Assembly: GCA_963779845.1 (NCBI GenBank)
Contig: CAVZZV010000006.1
Coordinates: 124,001 to 188,000, forward strand
Direction of reading: 5' to 3'
Length of the DNA: 64,000 nt
From: CAVZZV01 sp963779845
Lineage (GTDB): Bacteria; Bacteroidota; Bacteroidia; Bacteroidales; GCA-2748055
In this document: positions 25,113 to 36,109 of the stretch, one piece after another
Layout of the letters: the number at the start of each line of letters is the position of its first letter
How positions within the stretch are numbered: position 1 is the first letter of the stretch
Notes under the pieces: model-generated
Told to the model about the DNA's origin: nothing
Database searches by the model: none
The model's input: only the letters and a program-made list of their open reading frames with translations
Program-made: the position numbers and the translations under genes

Positions 25113-27119
25113 ATGGAACCTCAGGAAGCCAAATTGAAAATTGATCTTCTCCGGCAGGAACTCGACAGGCACAATTATCGTTATTACGTACTTGCCGAGC
25201 CTGCTATTTCTGATTATGAATATGACACCCAGATGAAGGAGCTTCAGAGGCTGGAAAGTGATTTTCCCCAATTTGAAGACGAAAATTCTCCCAGTAAGAG
25301 AGTTGGAAGTGATCTTAATCTTGAATTTACCCAAAAAAGGCATCTTTATCCGATGTTATCCCTCGGAAATACTTATAATATTGAGGAATTGGTCGAATTT
25401 GATACCAGGGTACGGAAAGTGACCGGAGATGATTTTGAGTATGTTTGTGAATTAAAATATGACGGAGTAGCGATCAGTCTGACCTATCTCAATGGAGGTC
25501 TTGAAAGGGCAGTGACCAGGGGAGATGGCGAATTGGGGGATGATGTAACACGAAATGTAAGGACTATCAGGAGCATTCCTCTTAAGCTACATGGTACGGG
25601 ATACCCGTCAGAGTTTGAAATCCGTGGGGAAATATACCTTCCCAGGGAAGGATTTGAAAAAATGAACAGGGAACGTGAAGAAGCTGGAGAGGCTTTATAC
25701 CTCAATCCAAGGAATACGGCAGCAGGAACATTAAAACTCCAGAATTCCTCTCTGGTTGCTAAGAGGCCACTCGATTGTTTTCTGTATTATATGCCCGGGA
25801 AAGGACTCCCTTCTGCTTTTCATTATGATAATCTGATGAGAGCAAGGGATTGGGGCTTCCGGATACCCAAAGAGTATATCAGGAAAGCCGGAAGCATCAA
25901 AGAGGTTAAGGAATACATCGATTATTGGGACAGGAACAGGAATAGCCTGGCTTTCGATATTGATGGCATTGTGCTTAAAGTCAATTCTTTGGAGCAACAG
26001 GAAAAGCTTGGGTTTACGGCTAAGACCCCCCGTTGGGCCATTTCCTATAAATTCAAAACGGAGCGGGCTCTTACAAAACTATTAAGCATTGATTTTCAGG
26101 TTGGCAGGACCGGTGCCGTTACTCCGGTGGCCAATCTGGAACCGGTCCATCTTGGGGGTACGGTTGTCAAAAGGGCCTCCCTTCATAATGAGGATCAGAT
26201 AAAGCTGCTCGATGTTCGTGTACACGATACGGTGTATGTGGAAAAAGGAGGAGAAATTATCCCGAAAATCGTGGGAGTGGACATGAGTCAACGTATCGAA
26301 CCTGCCAGCCCTTTTGAATTTATCCCTAATTGTCCGGAATGCCATACCCCTTTAATCAAGCAACCAGGAGAGGCTGCCCATTACTGCCCCAATATTTATC
26401 ATTGCCCTCCGCAGATTAAAAACAGGCTCCTGCATTTTACCAGCCGGCGCGCAATGGACATTAATATGGCAGAAGCCACCATTGGTCAGCTTTATGAAAA
26501 GGGCTTTATAAATGATATCAGTGATTTATATCGTCTAACGAAGGAGAAAATGCTTCAACTGGATGGCTTTAAACACAAATCCGCCTCAAATGTCATAGAA
26601 AGCATAGAGGAATCAAAATTGGTGCCTTTTCCCAGGGTGCTATATGCCCTCGGAATACGTTTTGTCGGAGAGACAGTAGCACGAAAACTTGCCGGCCATT
26701 TTAAGTCAATCGGTGAACTTTCCCTTGCGGATACGGAAGAATTGACCAATGTGGAAGAGATCGGTGAAAGGATTGCCTGGAGCATCCGGGAATTTTTTGA
26801 AGTGGAAGATAACAGGCGAATAGTTTCTGATTTGCAACAGGCCGGAGTGCAATTGGAAATATCACATAATACCGGGAGGGAAAATATCCTCAAAAAACTG
26901 GAAGGCAAAAGTTTCGTGGTGTCAGGAACTTTCAGTATATCAAGGGATGAACTTAAGAGCTTAATTGAAAACAACGGAGGCAGGAATGTTTCCTCTGTCT
27001 CTTCAAACACTGACTTTCTACTTTCCGGTGAAAATATGGGCCCTGCCAAACGTGAAAAAGCACTGGCACTGGAAATAAAAATAATTACCGAAGAGGATTT
27101 TTATCAAATGATAAAATGA
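25113..27119 (+). CDS. ligA: NAD-dependent DNA ligase
   Basis: LigA seals nicks in replication and repair using NAD. From ATG 25113 it has 668 residues, the family norm (MEPQEAKLKIDLLRQELDRHNYRYY). The frame extends 29 residues upstream, but that part overlaps the promoter and its product is hydrophobic and unlike LigA. Order: Ia domain, adenylation domain with Lys at about 115 in ELKYDGVAIS, OB fold (GRTGAVTPVANLEPV), a four-cysteine zinc finger (CPECHTP..YCPNIYHCPP; last Cys as expected), HhH repeats and a C-terminal BRCT domain from about 590 (GKSFVVSGTFS). Complete and unremarkable. Confidence 0.97.
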   Translation: MEPQEAKLKIDLLRQELDRHNYRYYVLAEPAISDYEYDTQMKELQRLESDFPQFEDENSPSKRVGSDLNLEFTQKRHLYPMLSLGNTYNIEELVEFDTRVRKVTGDDFEYVCELKYDGVAISLTYLNGGLERAVTRGDGELGDDVTRNVRTIRSIPLKLHGTGYPSEFEIRGEIYLPREGFEKMNREREEAGEALYLNPRNTAAGTLKLQNSSLVAKRPLDCFLYYMPGKGLPSAFHYDNLMRARDWGFRIPKEYIRKAGSIKEVKEYIDYWDRNRNSLAFDIDGIVLKVNSLEQQEKLGFTAKTPRWAISYKFKTERALTKLLSIDFQVGRTGAVTPVANLEPVHLGGTVVKRASLHNEDQIKLLDVRVHDTVYVEKGGEIIPKIVGVDMSQRIEPASPFEFIPNCPECHTPLIKQPGEAAHYCPNIYHCPPQIKNRLLHFTSRRAMDINMAEATIGQLYEKGFINDISDLYRLTKEKMLQLDGFKHKSASNVIESIEESKLVPFPRVLYALGIRFVGETVARKLAGHFKSIGELSLADTEELTNVEEIGERIAWSIREFFEVEDNRRIVSDLQQAGVQLEISHNTGRENILKKLEGKSFVVSGTFSISRDELKSLIENNGGRNVSSVSSNTDFLLSGENMGPAKREKALALEIKIITEEDFYQMIK

Positions 27120-27166
27120 AGCCGATGGATGCATGTTCCAAACATAAAAATTATTAATATTGCAGG

Positions 27167-27724
27167 GTGGCAGCATTTGAAAAAATTAGAATTTCCATTG
27201 GGTCCAGGATCCTGGAAAAAAAGAGGAAGAAACTCAACAGACGAAAGACCGTACAGAACTTTCATTCTGCAAAGAATACTGCCATTATCTTTGATGCCAC
27301 TGATCCGGAAAGTTTCCGACAGATCAAAGAGTTCAGGAAATTCCTGGAAAGTTCCGGAATAAAAACGGAATTACTGGGCTATGTGAATGGAGAGGAAATA
27401 CCGAATGATCTTCTCCTGTGGGACAATTGTCAGATTTTGAGCAGAAAGGATCTCGACCTCTTTCGGAAACCCAGGGAAGAAAAGACAGGAAGTTTCATCT
27501 CCCGTGATTTTGACATACTTTTTGACCTGAGCAGTAATGATCCCTTTCCCGTGGAATATATTGTAAAGCTTTCAAACGCGAAATTTAAAACAGGACGTTT
27601 TAGGGAGGCCCCAAATGATTATGATTTAATGATCAATACAGGATCCAACAAGGAGGTAAATTTCCTGATTGAACAAATGAAGAAATACATAAACATGTTG
27701 AATAACCCAATTCCGGGCTATTAG
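27167..27724 (+). CDS. DUF6913-type conserved hypothetical protein
   Basis: 185 residues from a GTG start. An in-frame stop lies 12 bases upstream and no ATG fits. A basic N-terminus (ILEKKRKKLNRRK) is followed by an alpha/beta core with NTAIIFDATDPESFRQIKEFRKFL, then FISRDFDILFDLSSNDPFPVEYIVKLSNAKFKTGRF and a C-terminal helix ending NMLNNPIPGY. This matches a small Bacteroidota-specific family usually next to dapA and ligA, as here (48 bases after ligA, 80 before dapA). No catalytic motif or membrane segment. Function unknown. Confidence 0.78.
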   Translation: MAAFEKIRISIGSRILEKKRKKLNRRKTVQNFHSAKNTAIIFDATDPESFRQIKEFRKFLESSGIKTELLGYVNGEEIPNDLLLWDNCQILSRKDLDLFRKPREEKTGSFISRDFDILFDLSSNDPFPVEYIVKLSNAKFKTGRFREAPNDYDLMINTGSNKEVNFLIEQMKKYINMLNNPIPGY

Positions 27725-27804
27725 TCCCCGCAGGATGAAACAATCAAAACATTTATAATAGTTCTATAACAGTTTTTAGTCCCTTAATAAAAAGTCCAAA
27801 TTTT

Positions 27805-28689
27805 ATGTTACAAAAGAGCTTTTCAGGTACAGGAGTAGCCCTTACCACTCCATTTAAAACGGATGGGAGTATTGATTTCGATTCGCTGAGAAAGTTGGTC
27901 CATCACGTTACCGCGAATGGGGTGGATTATCTTGTTGTCCTGGGGACCACTGGAGAAACTCCGGTGTTAAGCAATTCTGAGAAGAAGACTATTGTCGAAT
28001 TCATCCGTGAAATTAACGAGGGAAAACTACCCCTGATACTGGGCATCGGGGGCAATTCAACCGATACGGTTGTCGAAACTTTAAAAAATACTGATTTTAA
28101 AGGTATTACGGCCGTGTTGTCCGTTTCTCCCTATTACAACAAGCCCAACCAGACTGGGATATACCAGCACTATAAGCTGATTGCTGAAAATTCACCCTTG
28201 CCGGTTATATTATACAATGTTCCCGGGCGTACGGGCAGCAACATAAGCGCCGAGACCTGTATTAAGCTTGCCAATGATTTTAAAGGAAAGATCGTGGCCA
28301 TAAAAGAGGCATCCGGTAATCTTGCCCAGGTGATGGACATTATAAAAAACAAGCCCAAGGATTTTAGGGTAATATCCGGGGATGATGCCCTCGCCATTCC
28401 TATCCTCAGCCTTGGGGGAGATGGCGTAATTTCTGTAGTTGCAAACGCTTTTCCTGCCCTGTTTTCCCAGATGGTAAACTATTGCCTTGCCAACGATCCG
28501 GAACAGGCACGTAAGATTCACTATAAACTGCTGCTGGCATTCGATTATAGTTTTGCTGAAGGCAATCCCGCCGGTGTCAAAGCCTTTCTGAGCATGATGG
28601 GAATCGTGGAGAATAGTTTACGGCTTCCCTTAACTCCTGTGAGTGATCTCCTTTACGGAAAAATGAAGGACTACTTATCGAATTTGTAG
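27805..28689 (+). CDS. dapA: 4-hydroxy-tetrahydrodipicolinate synthase
   Basis: DapA condenses pyruvate with aspartate semialdehyde in lysine and meso-diaminopimelate synthesis. 294 residues. The hallmark GTTGETPVLS is near 45, the catalytic Tyr is in YYNKPNQTGIYQHY and VILYNVPGRTG, and the Schiff-base Lys is in IVAIKEASGNL near 163. The tail GNPAGVKAFLSMMG is typical. ATG 27805 gives the expected N-terminus MLQKSFSGTGVALTTPF. It lies after the DUF6913 gene on the same strand, perhaps in one unit with ligA. Confidence 0.97.
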   Translation: MLQKSFSGTGVALTTPFKTDGSIDFDSLRKLVHHVTANGVDYLVVLGTTGETPVLSNSEKKTIVEFIREINEGKLPLILGIGGNSTDTVVETLKNTDFKGITAVLSVSPYYNKPNQTGIYQHYKLIAENSPLPVILYNVPGRTGSNISAETCIKLANDFKGKIVAIKEASGNLAQVMDIIKNKPKDFRVISGDDALAIPILSLGGDGVISVVANAFPALFSQMVNYCLANDPEQARKIHYKLLLAFDYSFAEGNPAGVKAFLSMMGIVENSLRLPLTPVSDLLYGKMKDYLSNL

Positions 28690-28742
28690 CAACAAAAGTC
28701 CGGGGTATTTGTTAAACTGTTAATTCACAAATACGATAAGTT

Positions 28743-29741
28743 ATGAAAATGACAAGAATTAATCGCAGGCGTTTTATCAGGGATTCTGCTTCATTATTTG
28801 CCCTGATGAATATGCCCCTGGCTTTTTCATCATCCAAACCTGATAAATGGGGAGATGTTCTGCCTAAAAGGATCCTGGGAAAAACCGGTCTTGAGGTCAC
28901 CATATTTGCCGTTGGAGGGTCTCCTGCCGCACCGGATTTATCTGTCTATCCACAAGTATTGGAAACAGCATTCAATGGGGGTTGTCGTTTTTTTGATACC
29001 GCACGGGCCTACCTGGGGGGCAAAAGTGAAGAGGTATATGGAAATACACTTGCCCCTCACAGAAATGAGATTGTTTTTCTGACCAAAACAGGAGCCAGAG
29101 ATGCAGAATCGGTAAGAAAAGATTTGGAATTATCCCTTAAATCTTTAAAAACTGATTACATCGATGTATATCTCATGCACGCTATCCGCAGCGAAAGCGA
29201 TGTGGAGAATCGTCTGTCCGGAGGTGTCTACGACCAGATGTTAAAGGCAAAACAAGAAGGACTTATCCGTCATATTGGTTTTAGCGGCCATTCAGATCCA
29301 TTTGCCCATAACTACATGATTGGGAAAAATCTTCCTGAACTGGAAGTGGTTCTCTTACCTGTAAATGTAGCCGATCCTCTGAATAATAGCTTCATTTTAA
29401 ATACTATCCCGAAAGCAATAGATAATAATATGGGAATCATTGGAATGAAAACTTTTGCGGACGGAGGTTTACTGGGACATCCCATCACCTGGGGCCAAGG
29501 AAGGGGGCAGGAAAGAGACCGGATTATCCCCGAACTATTCAGCCTCGAGGAGGCACAACACTTTAGCCTCTCTTTGCCTGTGGCTTCCACGACAATCGGT
29601 TTTCATGAGGTGAGTGAAGTGGAGCAAATCCTGACCAATGCCCGCCGCTTTAATGGAATGGATGAGAGTGAAAGAAAGAGGTTAACCGGGAAAATCCGGG
29701 AATTAGCTGTGGATTTCACGATAGAGCATTATAAAGCATAA
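28743..29741 (+). CDS. aldo/keto reductase with twin-arginine signal
   Basis: 332 residues. The N-terminus MKMTRINRRRFIRDSASLFALMNMPLAF carries the RRxFIR motif of a Tat signal, followed by a moderately hydrophobic stretch, so a folded, probably NADPH-bearing enzyme may be exported. The body is an AKR barrel: GKTGLEVTIFAVGGSPA, DTARAYLGGKSEEVYG with the catalytic Asp/Tyr, TKTGARD with the catalytic Lys, YLMHAIRS, HIGFSGHSD and the C-terminal ASTTIGFHEVSEVEQI. Bacteroidota have many Tat-type AKRs of unknown substrate. A start at 28749 would change only two residues. It stands alone, 53 bases after dapA. Confidence 0.88.
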   Translation: MKMTRINRRRFIRDSASLFALMNMPLAFSSSKPDKWGDVLPKRILGKTGLEVTIFAVGGSPAAPDLSVYPQVLETAFNGGCRFFDTARAYLGGKSEEVYGNTLAPHRNEIVFLTKTGARDAESVRKDLELSLKSLKTDYIDVYLMHAIRSESDVENRLSGGVYDQMLKAKQEGLIRHIGFSGHSDPFAHNYMIGKNLPELEVVLLPVNVADPLNNSFILNTIPKAIDNNMGIIGMKTFADGGLLGHPITWGQGRGQERDRIIPELFSLEEAQHFSLSLPVASTTIGFHEVSEVEQILTNARRFNGMDESERKRLTGKIRELAVDFTIEHYKA

Positions 29742-29759
29742 CTTCTGCTGAGAAACCGG

Positions 29760-29800
29760 TTACAGGCTCTCCGGGCACTGCTGCCAGAGCGGTTGGTTAC
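29760..29800. other. structured convergent region between the reductase and secA
   Basis: GCTCT and AGAGC enclose a second stem GGCA/TGCC with loop CTGC (about 29767-29791). Both genes end nearby. No T-run follows on either strand, so termination is only a possibility. Confidence 0.25.
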
Positions 29801-29836
29801 GAAGAGTCATATAGTTTCTGGCACTGACCTTTACCC

Positions 29837-32800
29837 TCAGCCAGCTGCTCCATGGCAATTTTTATATTTTTTTCCACTTCCACAGGGGCATGGATCATTT
29901 CTTCCCACTTTCTTTTCCACTCTTACCGGTTGGACTTTTTTGCGTCCAGGTCCGCCAGAGGGATCATTATATTCAGGGCTTTCCCTCTTATTGGCCTCAA
30001 ATTTACTTAGATCAAGACGCTTAGGGGCCTGGGCACGCTGAACGGTTCCTGGATCGTTCATGGGAATATGGCCTTTCATCAGGGTTGCAACGACTTCGCG
30101 GTTTACTTTGTCGATTATTTGCTGGAACAGCTCGAACGATTCAAACTTATAGATCAGCAGGGGATCCTTTTGCTCATAGGTTGCATTTTGCACACTTTGT
30201 TTCAGGTCATCTAGTTCTCTTAGATGTTCTTTCCAATTATCGTCAATCGTTGCCAGGACGATTGTTTTTTCATAGGACCGGACCAGTTCCTGGGCTTGTG
30301 TTTCATAAGCTTTCCTGAGATTTGTCAGTACCCTGAATATCCTTGTACCATCGGAAACCGGGACTACGATATTCTCATAAATAGCAGACTGCTTTTCAAA
30401 GACATCGGTAATAACGGGCAATGCCTGACTGGCAATAGTTTCTTCCTTTCTTTTATAGGTTTTAAGAATAAGGTCATGCAATTTTTCCTCTATTTCTTCG
30501 GCCTGAACTTTTATAAAATCCTCTTCTTTAACCGGGCTTTCAATCGAAAGGGATCGGATGAGCTCAAACCGGAAGTTCTCATAATCCCCTATACTATGAT
30601 ACTGATCTATGAGACTTTCCACTACATCGTACATCATATTGGCAATGTCGACACTTAACCGTTCCCCGTAGAGAGCATGTCTTCTTCTCTTGTATATCAC
30701 CTCCCTTTGGGAGTTCATGACATCGTCATATTCCAGCAATCGTTTCCTTATTCCAAAGTTATTCTCTTCGACTTTCTTTTGAGCCCTTTCGATGGACTTG
30801 GAAATCATGGAATGCTGGATAACTTCCCCCTCCTTTAATCCCAGACGGTCCATCATGCCTGAAATCCTTTCGGAACCAAACAGTCGCATCAGGTCATCCT
30901 CCAGGGAAACATAGAATTGTGAAGATCCCGGGTCTCCCTGCCTTCCCGAACGGCCCCTTAACTGACGGTCAACGCGTCTGGATTCGTGTCTTTCGGTGCC
31001 AATGATGGCCAAACCCCCGGCCTTTTTTACCTCCGGTGATAATTTGATATCCGTTCCCCTACCAGCCATATTGGTCGCAATCGTTACGGTCCCCTTCTTT
31101 CCGGCTTCAGCAACAATGTCGGCTTCTCTCTGGTGTAGTTTGGCATTCAGTACGTTATGCGGTATATGGCTAATTTTCAGCATCCTGGAAAGCAATTCTG
31201 AAATTTCGACTGAAGTGGTGCCTACAAGTACGGGCCTCCCCTTCTCCACGAGATCGACAATCTCCTCAATCACAGCATTGTACTTTTCCCTTTTGGTTTT
31301 GAACACAAGGTCTTCCCGATCATCACGGACAATCTGACGGTTAGTCGGGATCACGACCACATCCAGCTTGTAGATATCCCATAGTTCGCCGGCTTCTGTT
31401 TCGGCGGTACCTGTCATACCAGCCAATTTATGGTACATCCTGAAATAATTCTGAAGGGTAATGGTGGCGAATGTTTGCGTAGCGGCTTCAACTTTCACAT
31501 TTTCCTTGGCCTCAATAGCCTGGTGCAATCCGTCACTGTACCGCCGTCCTTCCATTATACGTCCGGTTTGCTCATCAACAATCTTGACCTTATTATCGAT
31601 AACCACATATTCAACATCCAGTTCAAAAAGCGCGTAGGCTTTTAGTAACTGGTTAATGGTATGGACACGTTCCGACTTAACGGCATAGTCCTGGAGGAGG
31701 GCATCTTTTTTCCTTATCCTTTCATTTTCGTCATTCACGGTTTTCTCGAGCTCAGCTATTTCACTTCCAATATCTGGAAGAATGAAAAATTCCGGTTCAC
31801 TCGGTGAACTGATCAGATCAATTCCTTTATCGGTAAGTTCAATTGAATTTTGTTTTTCATCGATTACAAAAAAGAGTTCATCCGTAACTACATGCATATT
31901 TTTAGAATTTTCCTGCATGTAAAAATTTTCGGTCTTCAACAGAAGGGACTTGTTTCCTTCTTCACTTAGGAATTTTATTATCGCTTTGCTTTTTGGCAAA
32001 CCTTTATGTGCCTGAAGCAGATGAAAGCCCCCTTTTTCCGTATTACCCTCACTGAGGAATTTTTTGGCATCGGCAAGGGCCTGATTGACAAAATGTTTTT
32101 GAGCTTCAACGATGGTTTCCACTCTGGGCTTAAGCTGAAGAAATTCCTGATTTTCTCCCTTGGCGACTGGGCCGGAGATAATCAAAGGGGTACGGGCATC
32201 ATCGATAAGCACAGAATCTACTTCATCGACGATGGAATAATTATGTTTTCTCTGAACAAGATCCTGAGGGCTAAGTGCCATATTGTCCCTTAAATAGTCG
32301 AATCCAAATTCATTATTGGTGCCATAGGTGATGTCAGCATTATAGGCCTTTCGACGGTCTTCAGAATTGGGCTGATGTTTATCAATGCAATCCACTGTAA
32401 GCCCATGAAACTGGAATATCGGCCCCATCCATTCAGCATCTCTTTTTGCGAGGTAGTCGTTTACAGTAACCAGGTGCACCCCTTTGCCAGTCAGTGCATT
32501 GAGAAAGACGGGCAGAGTGGCAACCAGTGTTTTTCCTTCGCCGGTGGCCATTTCTGCAATTTTTCCCTGGTGGAGGGCGACCCCTCCAATAAGCTGGACA
32601 TCGTAATGCACCATGTCCCAAACTATTTCATTCCCACCTGCGATCCAATGGTTCTGCCAAATGGCCTTGTCCCCCTGGATTATAATATGTTCAGCATTAG
32701 CGGCCAGGTCGCGGTCAAAGTCTAAAGCGGTAACTTCCAGTGATTCAAACTCTTTAAAACGACGGGCTGTATCTTTAACGATCGCAAATACCTCAGGGAG

Positions 32801-33128
32801 CACTTCGTTCAGGACTGTTTCATACTTATCTTCTATCTCCTTCTCAATTTTATCCAGGCGATCGTAAATTTTTTCCTTTATCTCCAATTTCGAGAGAATA
32901 GTCTTCCGCTTTCAGTTTAAGCTCCTGCATCTCTCCTTCAAGATCGCTAACATACGACCTTACCTGGCTTTTCAAAGCAGATGAGCGTTCCCTTAACCCA
33001 TCATTGGAAAGTTCCTTAATTGAAGGATATACCGCCAACACTTTGTCTACATAAGGCTGGGTTTCCTTTAGGTCCCTATCTGATTTACTTCCCAGAAAAC
33101 TCCCGAGAACTTTCTCTAAAATACCCAT
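29837..33128 (-). CDS. secA: preprotein translocase ATPase SecA, frameshifted in this sequence
   Basis: SecA drives proteins through SecYEG. The N-terminus starts at ATG 33128 (MGILEKVLGSFLGSKSDRDLK, YPSIKELSNDGLRERS), typical for Bacteroidota. This frame breaks after DYSLEI near 32886, and the rest (EIKEKIYDRLDKIEKEI...) continues in another frame to 29837. Deleting one G of the pair at 32884-32885 restores a continuous protein of about 1096 residues. Motifs: MATGEGKTLVA, NDYLAKRDAEWM, VDEVDSVLIDDARTPLI, GRSGRQGDPGSSQF and the C-terminal zinc knuckle CPCGSGKKYKNCHG. As secA is essential, a consensus error is the likeliest reason. No partner gene is adjacent. Confidence 0.93.
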
Positions 33129-33157
33129 GATCTGATTTCATTTTATTTTCAAAAAAA

Positions 33158-33165
33158 CAAAATTA
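33158..33165 (-). promoter_or_regulatory. -7 promoter element of secA
   Basis: CAAAATTA on the plus strand reads TAATTTTG on the coding strand, 29 bases upstream of the secA ATG at 33128. No convincing -33 element. Confidence 0.5.
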
Positions 33166-33354
33166 CAGTTTTTAATCAACTTTTTCCGTTCTTTAATCAT
33201 TTAATCGGCAATGAGAAAGTTTTTCTTCTGCCTGGAACTTCATATGTATTGTTAAACCAACCTGACAACACTCAATCTCCCCTGTTTACGAAGATTTTTT
33301 CTGTAAAGACCCTGAATATGGTCAAGGTTTAGACCAAAAAGAGGAAAATTTGAC

Positions 33355-33362
33355 TAATTTTG
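33355..33362 (+). promoter_or_regulatory. -7 promoter element of the T9SS C1 peptidase gene
   Basis: TAATTTTG, perfect TAnnTTTG, 37 bases before ATG 33400. TTTA at 33328-33331 may serve as a -33 element. Confidence 0.5.
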
Positions 33363-33399
33363 CATCTAAACCAGCATTGCTTAAATGGAAAGGATTTTT

Positions 33400-36036
33400 A
33401 TGAAAAGGTTTTATTTACCTCTTGCATTGGGTTTGATAAGCACTCTTGGATTTTCCCAAAAACCTGGTAAGGCACCCATTAATCCAGATTTTATCCAACA
33501 TGTATTAGAAAAGAGGGAAAACAAGAAGAGTTCGGGTGAACATGGAACAGGTTACATCCCCTCGCCTCTGTATATTCATTTTAACCAACAATCTGTCAGG
33601 GACGAGCGTAAAAAGTCGACCTCTTCTCTGCCTGAAAAATATGATCTGAGGGTTTTGGAATTGGTGACCCCTGTAAAAGATCAGGGGGCTGCCGGGGCCT
33701 GCCTCTCCTTCTCCACCATGGGAGCTATAGAGTCCCGGTGGTTAAAGCTGGGGTATGGTGAATATGACCTTTCAGAACAGAACCTGGCAACCTGTCACGG
33801 CTATGAATTGGGGATCAATGATGGAGGAACCTTTGCCATGGCTACTGCCTATCTGACAAGGCTTTCAGGGCCGGTGACAGAAGCGAGCCACCCCTATCTT
33901 CCTATAGCTTCCGCTCAATGCAAGGAAGAGGGACTGGTTAAGACCGCTTATGTACCATCGGTCGTCTGGTTACCGCGGGATATAAATGTGATTAAAAAAG
34001 CAGTAATGGATTACGGTGCTGTTTCCGCTGCCATTTATACCGGGGGGAATGGTATCGGTGATTACTATAATTTCCGGGATTATACCTTCTACTATAACGG
34101 GACCACTTCCGCGGACCATGCGGTATTGATCGCAGGATGGGACGATAATAAAACAATAATGGGAGGTCCTTTAACACCAAAAGGAGAGAAAGGTGCCTGG
34201 ATCGTGAAAAACAGCTGGGGAACAAGATGGGGCAATAAAGGATATTTTTATGTCTCCTATAAAGATACCCGTTTTCTTTCTTCCGTAGCCATATTTCCGG
34301 AAAGAACGGAATTGGAGGACCTTAACGAGATATTCATGTACGATCAGCTTGGGGCGACCTCTTCCTATGGATACAGGGAAGAAACAGCCTATGGACTGAC
34401 CCGCTTCGAAACCACTTCCCCTGTTTTTATAAGAAAAGTCGGTACTTTTGTCAATTCATCAGGATCCATCATTGATATTGAAATTTATGATGATTTTGTC
34501 GATGGGGAACTCCTGAACCTTATTGCCTCTTCAAAGAACAACCTTTCCAAATTTCCCGGATACTTCACTTTCGATATTCCGGCAATTGTTAACGGTGACT
34601 ATTATGTCAAAATTAAATATACCACTCCCGATTACATTTACCCCATTCCTGTTGAAACAAAAATATCCTATGCCGGTGAAGACTATGCATTGCCTGAAAT
34701 CCAGCCTTCCGGTACCAACTGGATTAGCAGGAACGGGGAAAAATGGGAAGCCCTGGGAAGCGATATAACAGATAATGAGGCTGACCTTTGCATCCGGGTG
34801 TATGCTGATGACAACATTGACCTTAATCCATTTTTTACATCAGATAAACCGGTTGTCTGTGCCGGATCCGACATTACATTTACAGATGCTTCCAATGGAG
34901 ATATAGTTTCGCGGTTGTGGAATTTTGGAGAAGGGGCTATCCCTGCAACAGCCACTGGAGCAGGCCCTCATTTTGTTACCTATTCGACTCCCGGGATGAA
35001 GGATATAAGCCTGACCATTACTGGTTCAGGGAACTCAAAGAAGCTGGAGAAAAAAGGTTATATCGAGGTCGTGAATGATCTCGACATATTTCTCCCTTAC
35101 TCGGAAAAATTAGTGGTCAACGGTAAGCCCATAACAATAACTGCATTTGGTGCTGAAGATTATGTATGGAATCCCTCTGAGGGTCTTAGTACCTCGACTG
35201 GGAACACGGTAATTGCATCCCCTGCAGACACCACGACCTATACGGTAACCGGAACGATGGGCAGTTGCACCGGAAGTGCATCCATTACACTCAATGTAGT
35301 TGAAAACCCCTCAAATGACGATGTTGCTGAGGCTTTGGAATTAACTAAAACAGGGTATATTGGAAAATTTTCAAATATTTATGCCACTGTTGAAGCCGGA
35401 GAACCCTCCCCGCCTGAAGGGGATTGCAGCACAGATATGGAATGGTGTGTCGAGGGAGGAGTTCAAAACTCCGTTTGGTTTACCTTCGTTGCCAGGGAAA
35501 GTGGGGTAGCAAGCATCGATACCCGCGGGATGGACAATCAGATTGCCATTTATAAAGCCGCTAATCCCGACAGTATCTTTACTAAATCTGCAGAGTTGGT
35601 CGCTGCTTTTGATGATTATTATCCGGAAGAAAAATTTTTCGCAGCAGCCATTGAGGTAGTGAATGTAGAACCAGGCGAAAGGTATTATATCCAGATAGAC
35701 GGAAGTGCCGGAGGGGATGAAGGTGAGTTTTTGCTTTACTTTTATAATCAGGCCCTGGGAATCGATGATACCCCATTTGAAGAGGATTTATCACTTCTGC
35801 ATATTTACCCCAACCCGGGGAATGGATTTTTTAATCTTGTGCTCAATGATTCCAGGGTGGACAAGGTTCAGCTTAAAGTATTCGATTTTAGCGGAAGACT
35901 TCATTATTTCGAAGAGTACTTAAACATACCGGGGGAAGAACATGCGTTTTATTTGGAAAATGCTTCACCGGGAATATATTTTCTGGAAATAGAATCCACG
36001 GAAAAGGTATTTTCCCGAAAAATTGTTGTTCATTAA
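33400..36036 (+). CDS. T9SS-exported papain-like (C1) cysteine peptidase, multidomain
   Basis: 878 residues from ATG 33400 (an ATG at 33385 would add five). Signal peptide to about residue 20 (GFSQ). The C1 peptidase domain (about 75-300) has the Gln and nucleophile Cys in PVKDQGAAGACLSF, where the usual CWAF reads CLSF, the His in SADHAVLIAGWDD and the Asn in VKNSWGTRWG. It is followed by a lectin-like C1-associated domain (305-470), a PKD domain (about 475-570, LWNFGEG), an Ig-like module ending YTVTGTMGSCTGSASI, a PPC-like domain (WCVEGGVQNSVWFTF, QIAIYKA, GERYYIQIDGS) and a T9SS type A sorting domain (LLHIYPNPGNGFF). Secreted or surface protease. The next gene shares the C-terminal modules. 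Confidence 0.9.
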   Translation: MKRFYLPLALGLISTLGFSQKPGKAPINPDFIQHVLEKRENKKSSGEHGTGYIPSPLYIHFNQQSVRDERKKSTSSLPEKYDLRVLELVTPVKDQGAAGACLSFSTMGAIESRWLKLGYGEYDLSEQNLATCHGYELGINDGGTFAMATAYLTRLSGPVTEASHPYLPIASAQCKEEGLVKTAYVPSVVWLPRDINVIKKAVMDYGAVSAAIYTGGNGIGDYYNFRDYTFYYNGTTSADHAVLIAGWDDNKTIMGGPLTPKGEKGAWIVKNSWGTRWGNKGYFYVSYKDTRFLSSVAIFPERTELEDLNEIFMYDQLGATSSYGYREETAYGLTRFETTSPVFIRKVGTFVNSSGSIIDIEIYDDFVDGELLNLIASSKNNLSKFPGYFTFDIPAIVNGDYYVKIKYTTPDYIYPIPVETKISYAGEDYALPEIQPSGTNWISRNGEKWEALGSDITDNEADLCIRVYADDNIDLNPFFTSDKPVVCAGSDITFTDASNGDIVSRLWNFGEGAIPATATGAGPHFVTYSTPGMKDISLTITGSGNSKKLEKKGYIEVVNDLDIFLPYSEKLVVNGKPITITAFGAEDYVWNPSEGLSTSTGNTVIASPADTTTYTVTGTMGSCTGSASITLNVVENPSNDDVAEALELTKTGYIGKFSNIYATVEAGEPSPPEGDCSTDMEWCVEGGVQNSVWFTFVARESGVASIDTRGMDNQIAIYKAANPDSIFTKSAELVAAFDDYYPEEKFFAAAIEVVNVEPGERYYIQIDGSAGGDEGEFLLYFYNQALGIDDTPFEEDLSLLHIYPNPGNGFFNLVLNDSRVDKVQLKVFDFSGRLHYFEEYLNIPGEEHAFYLENASPGIYFLEIESTEKVFSRKIVVH

Positions 36037-36109
36037 ACAACAGGGTCTGTCATTAATGGATTTTTCCTATAATGTCAGTGTCAGGCTGACACCAAAAACA
36101 GAACTATCA

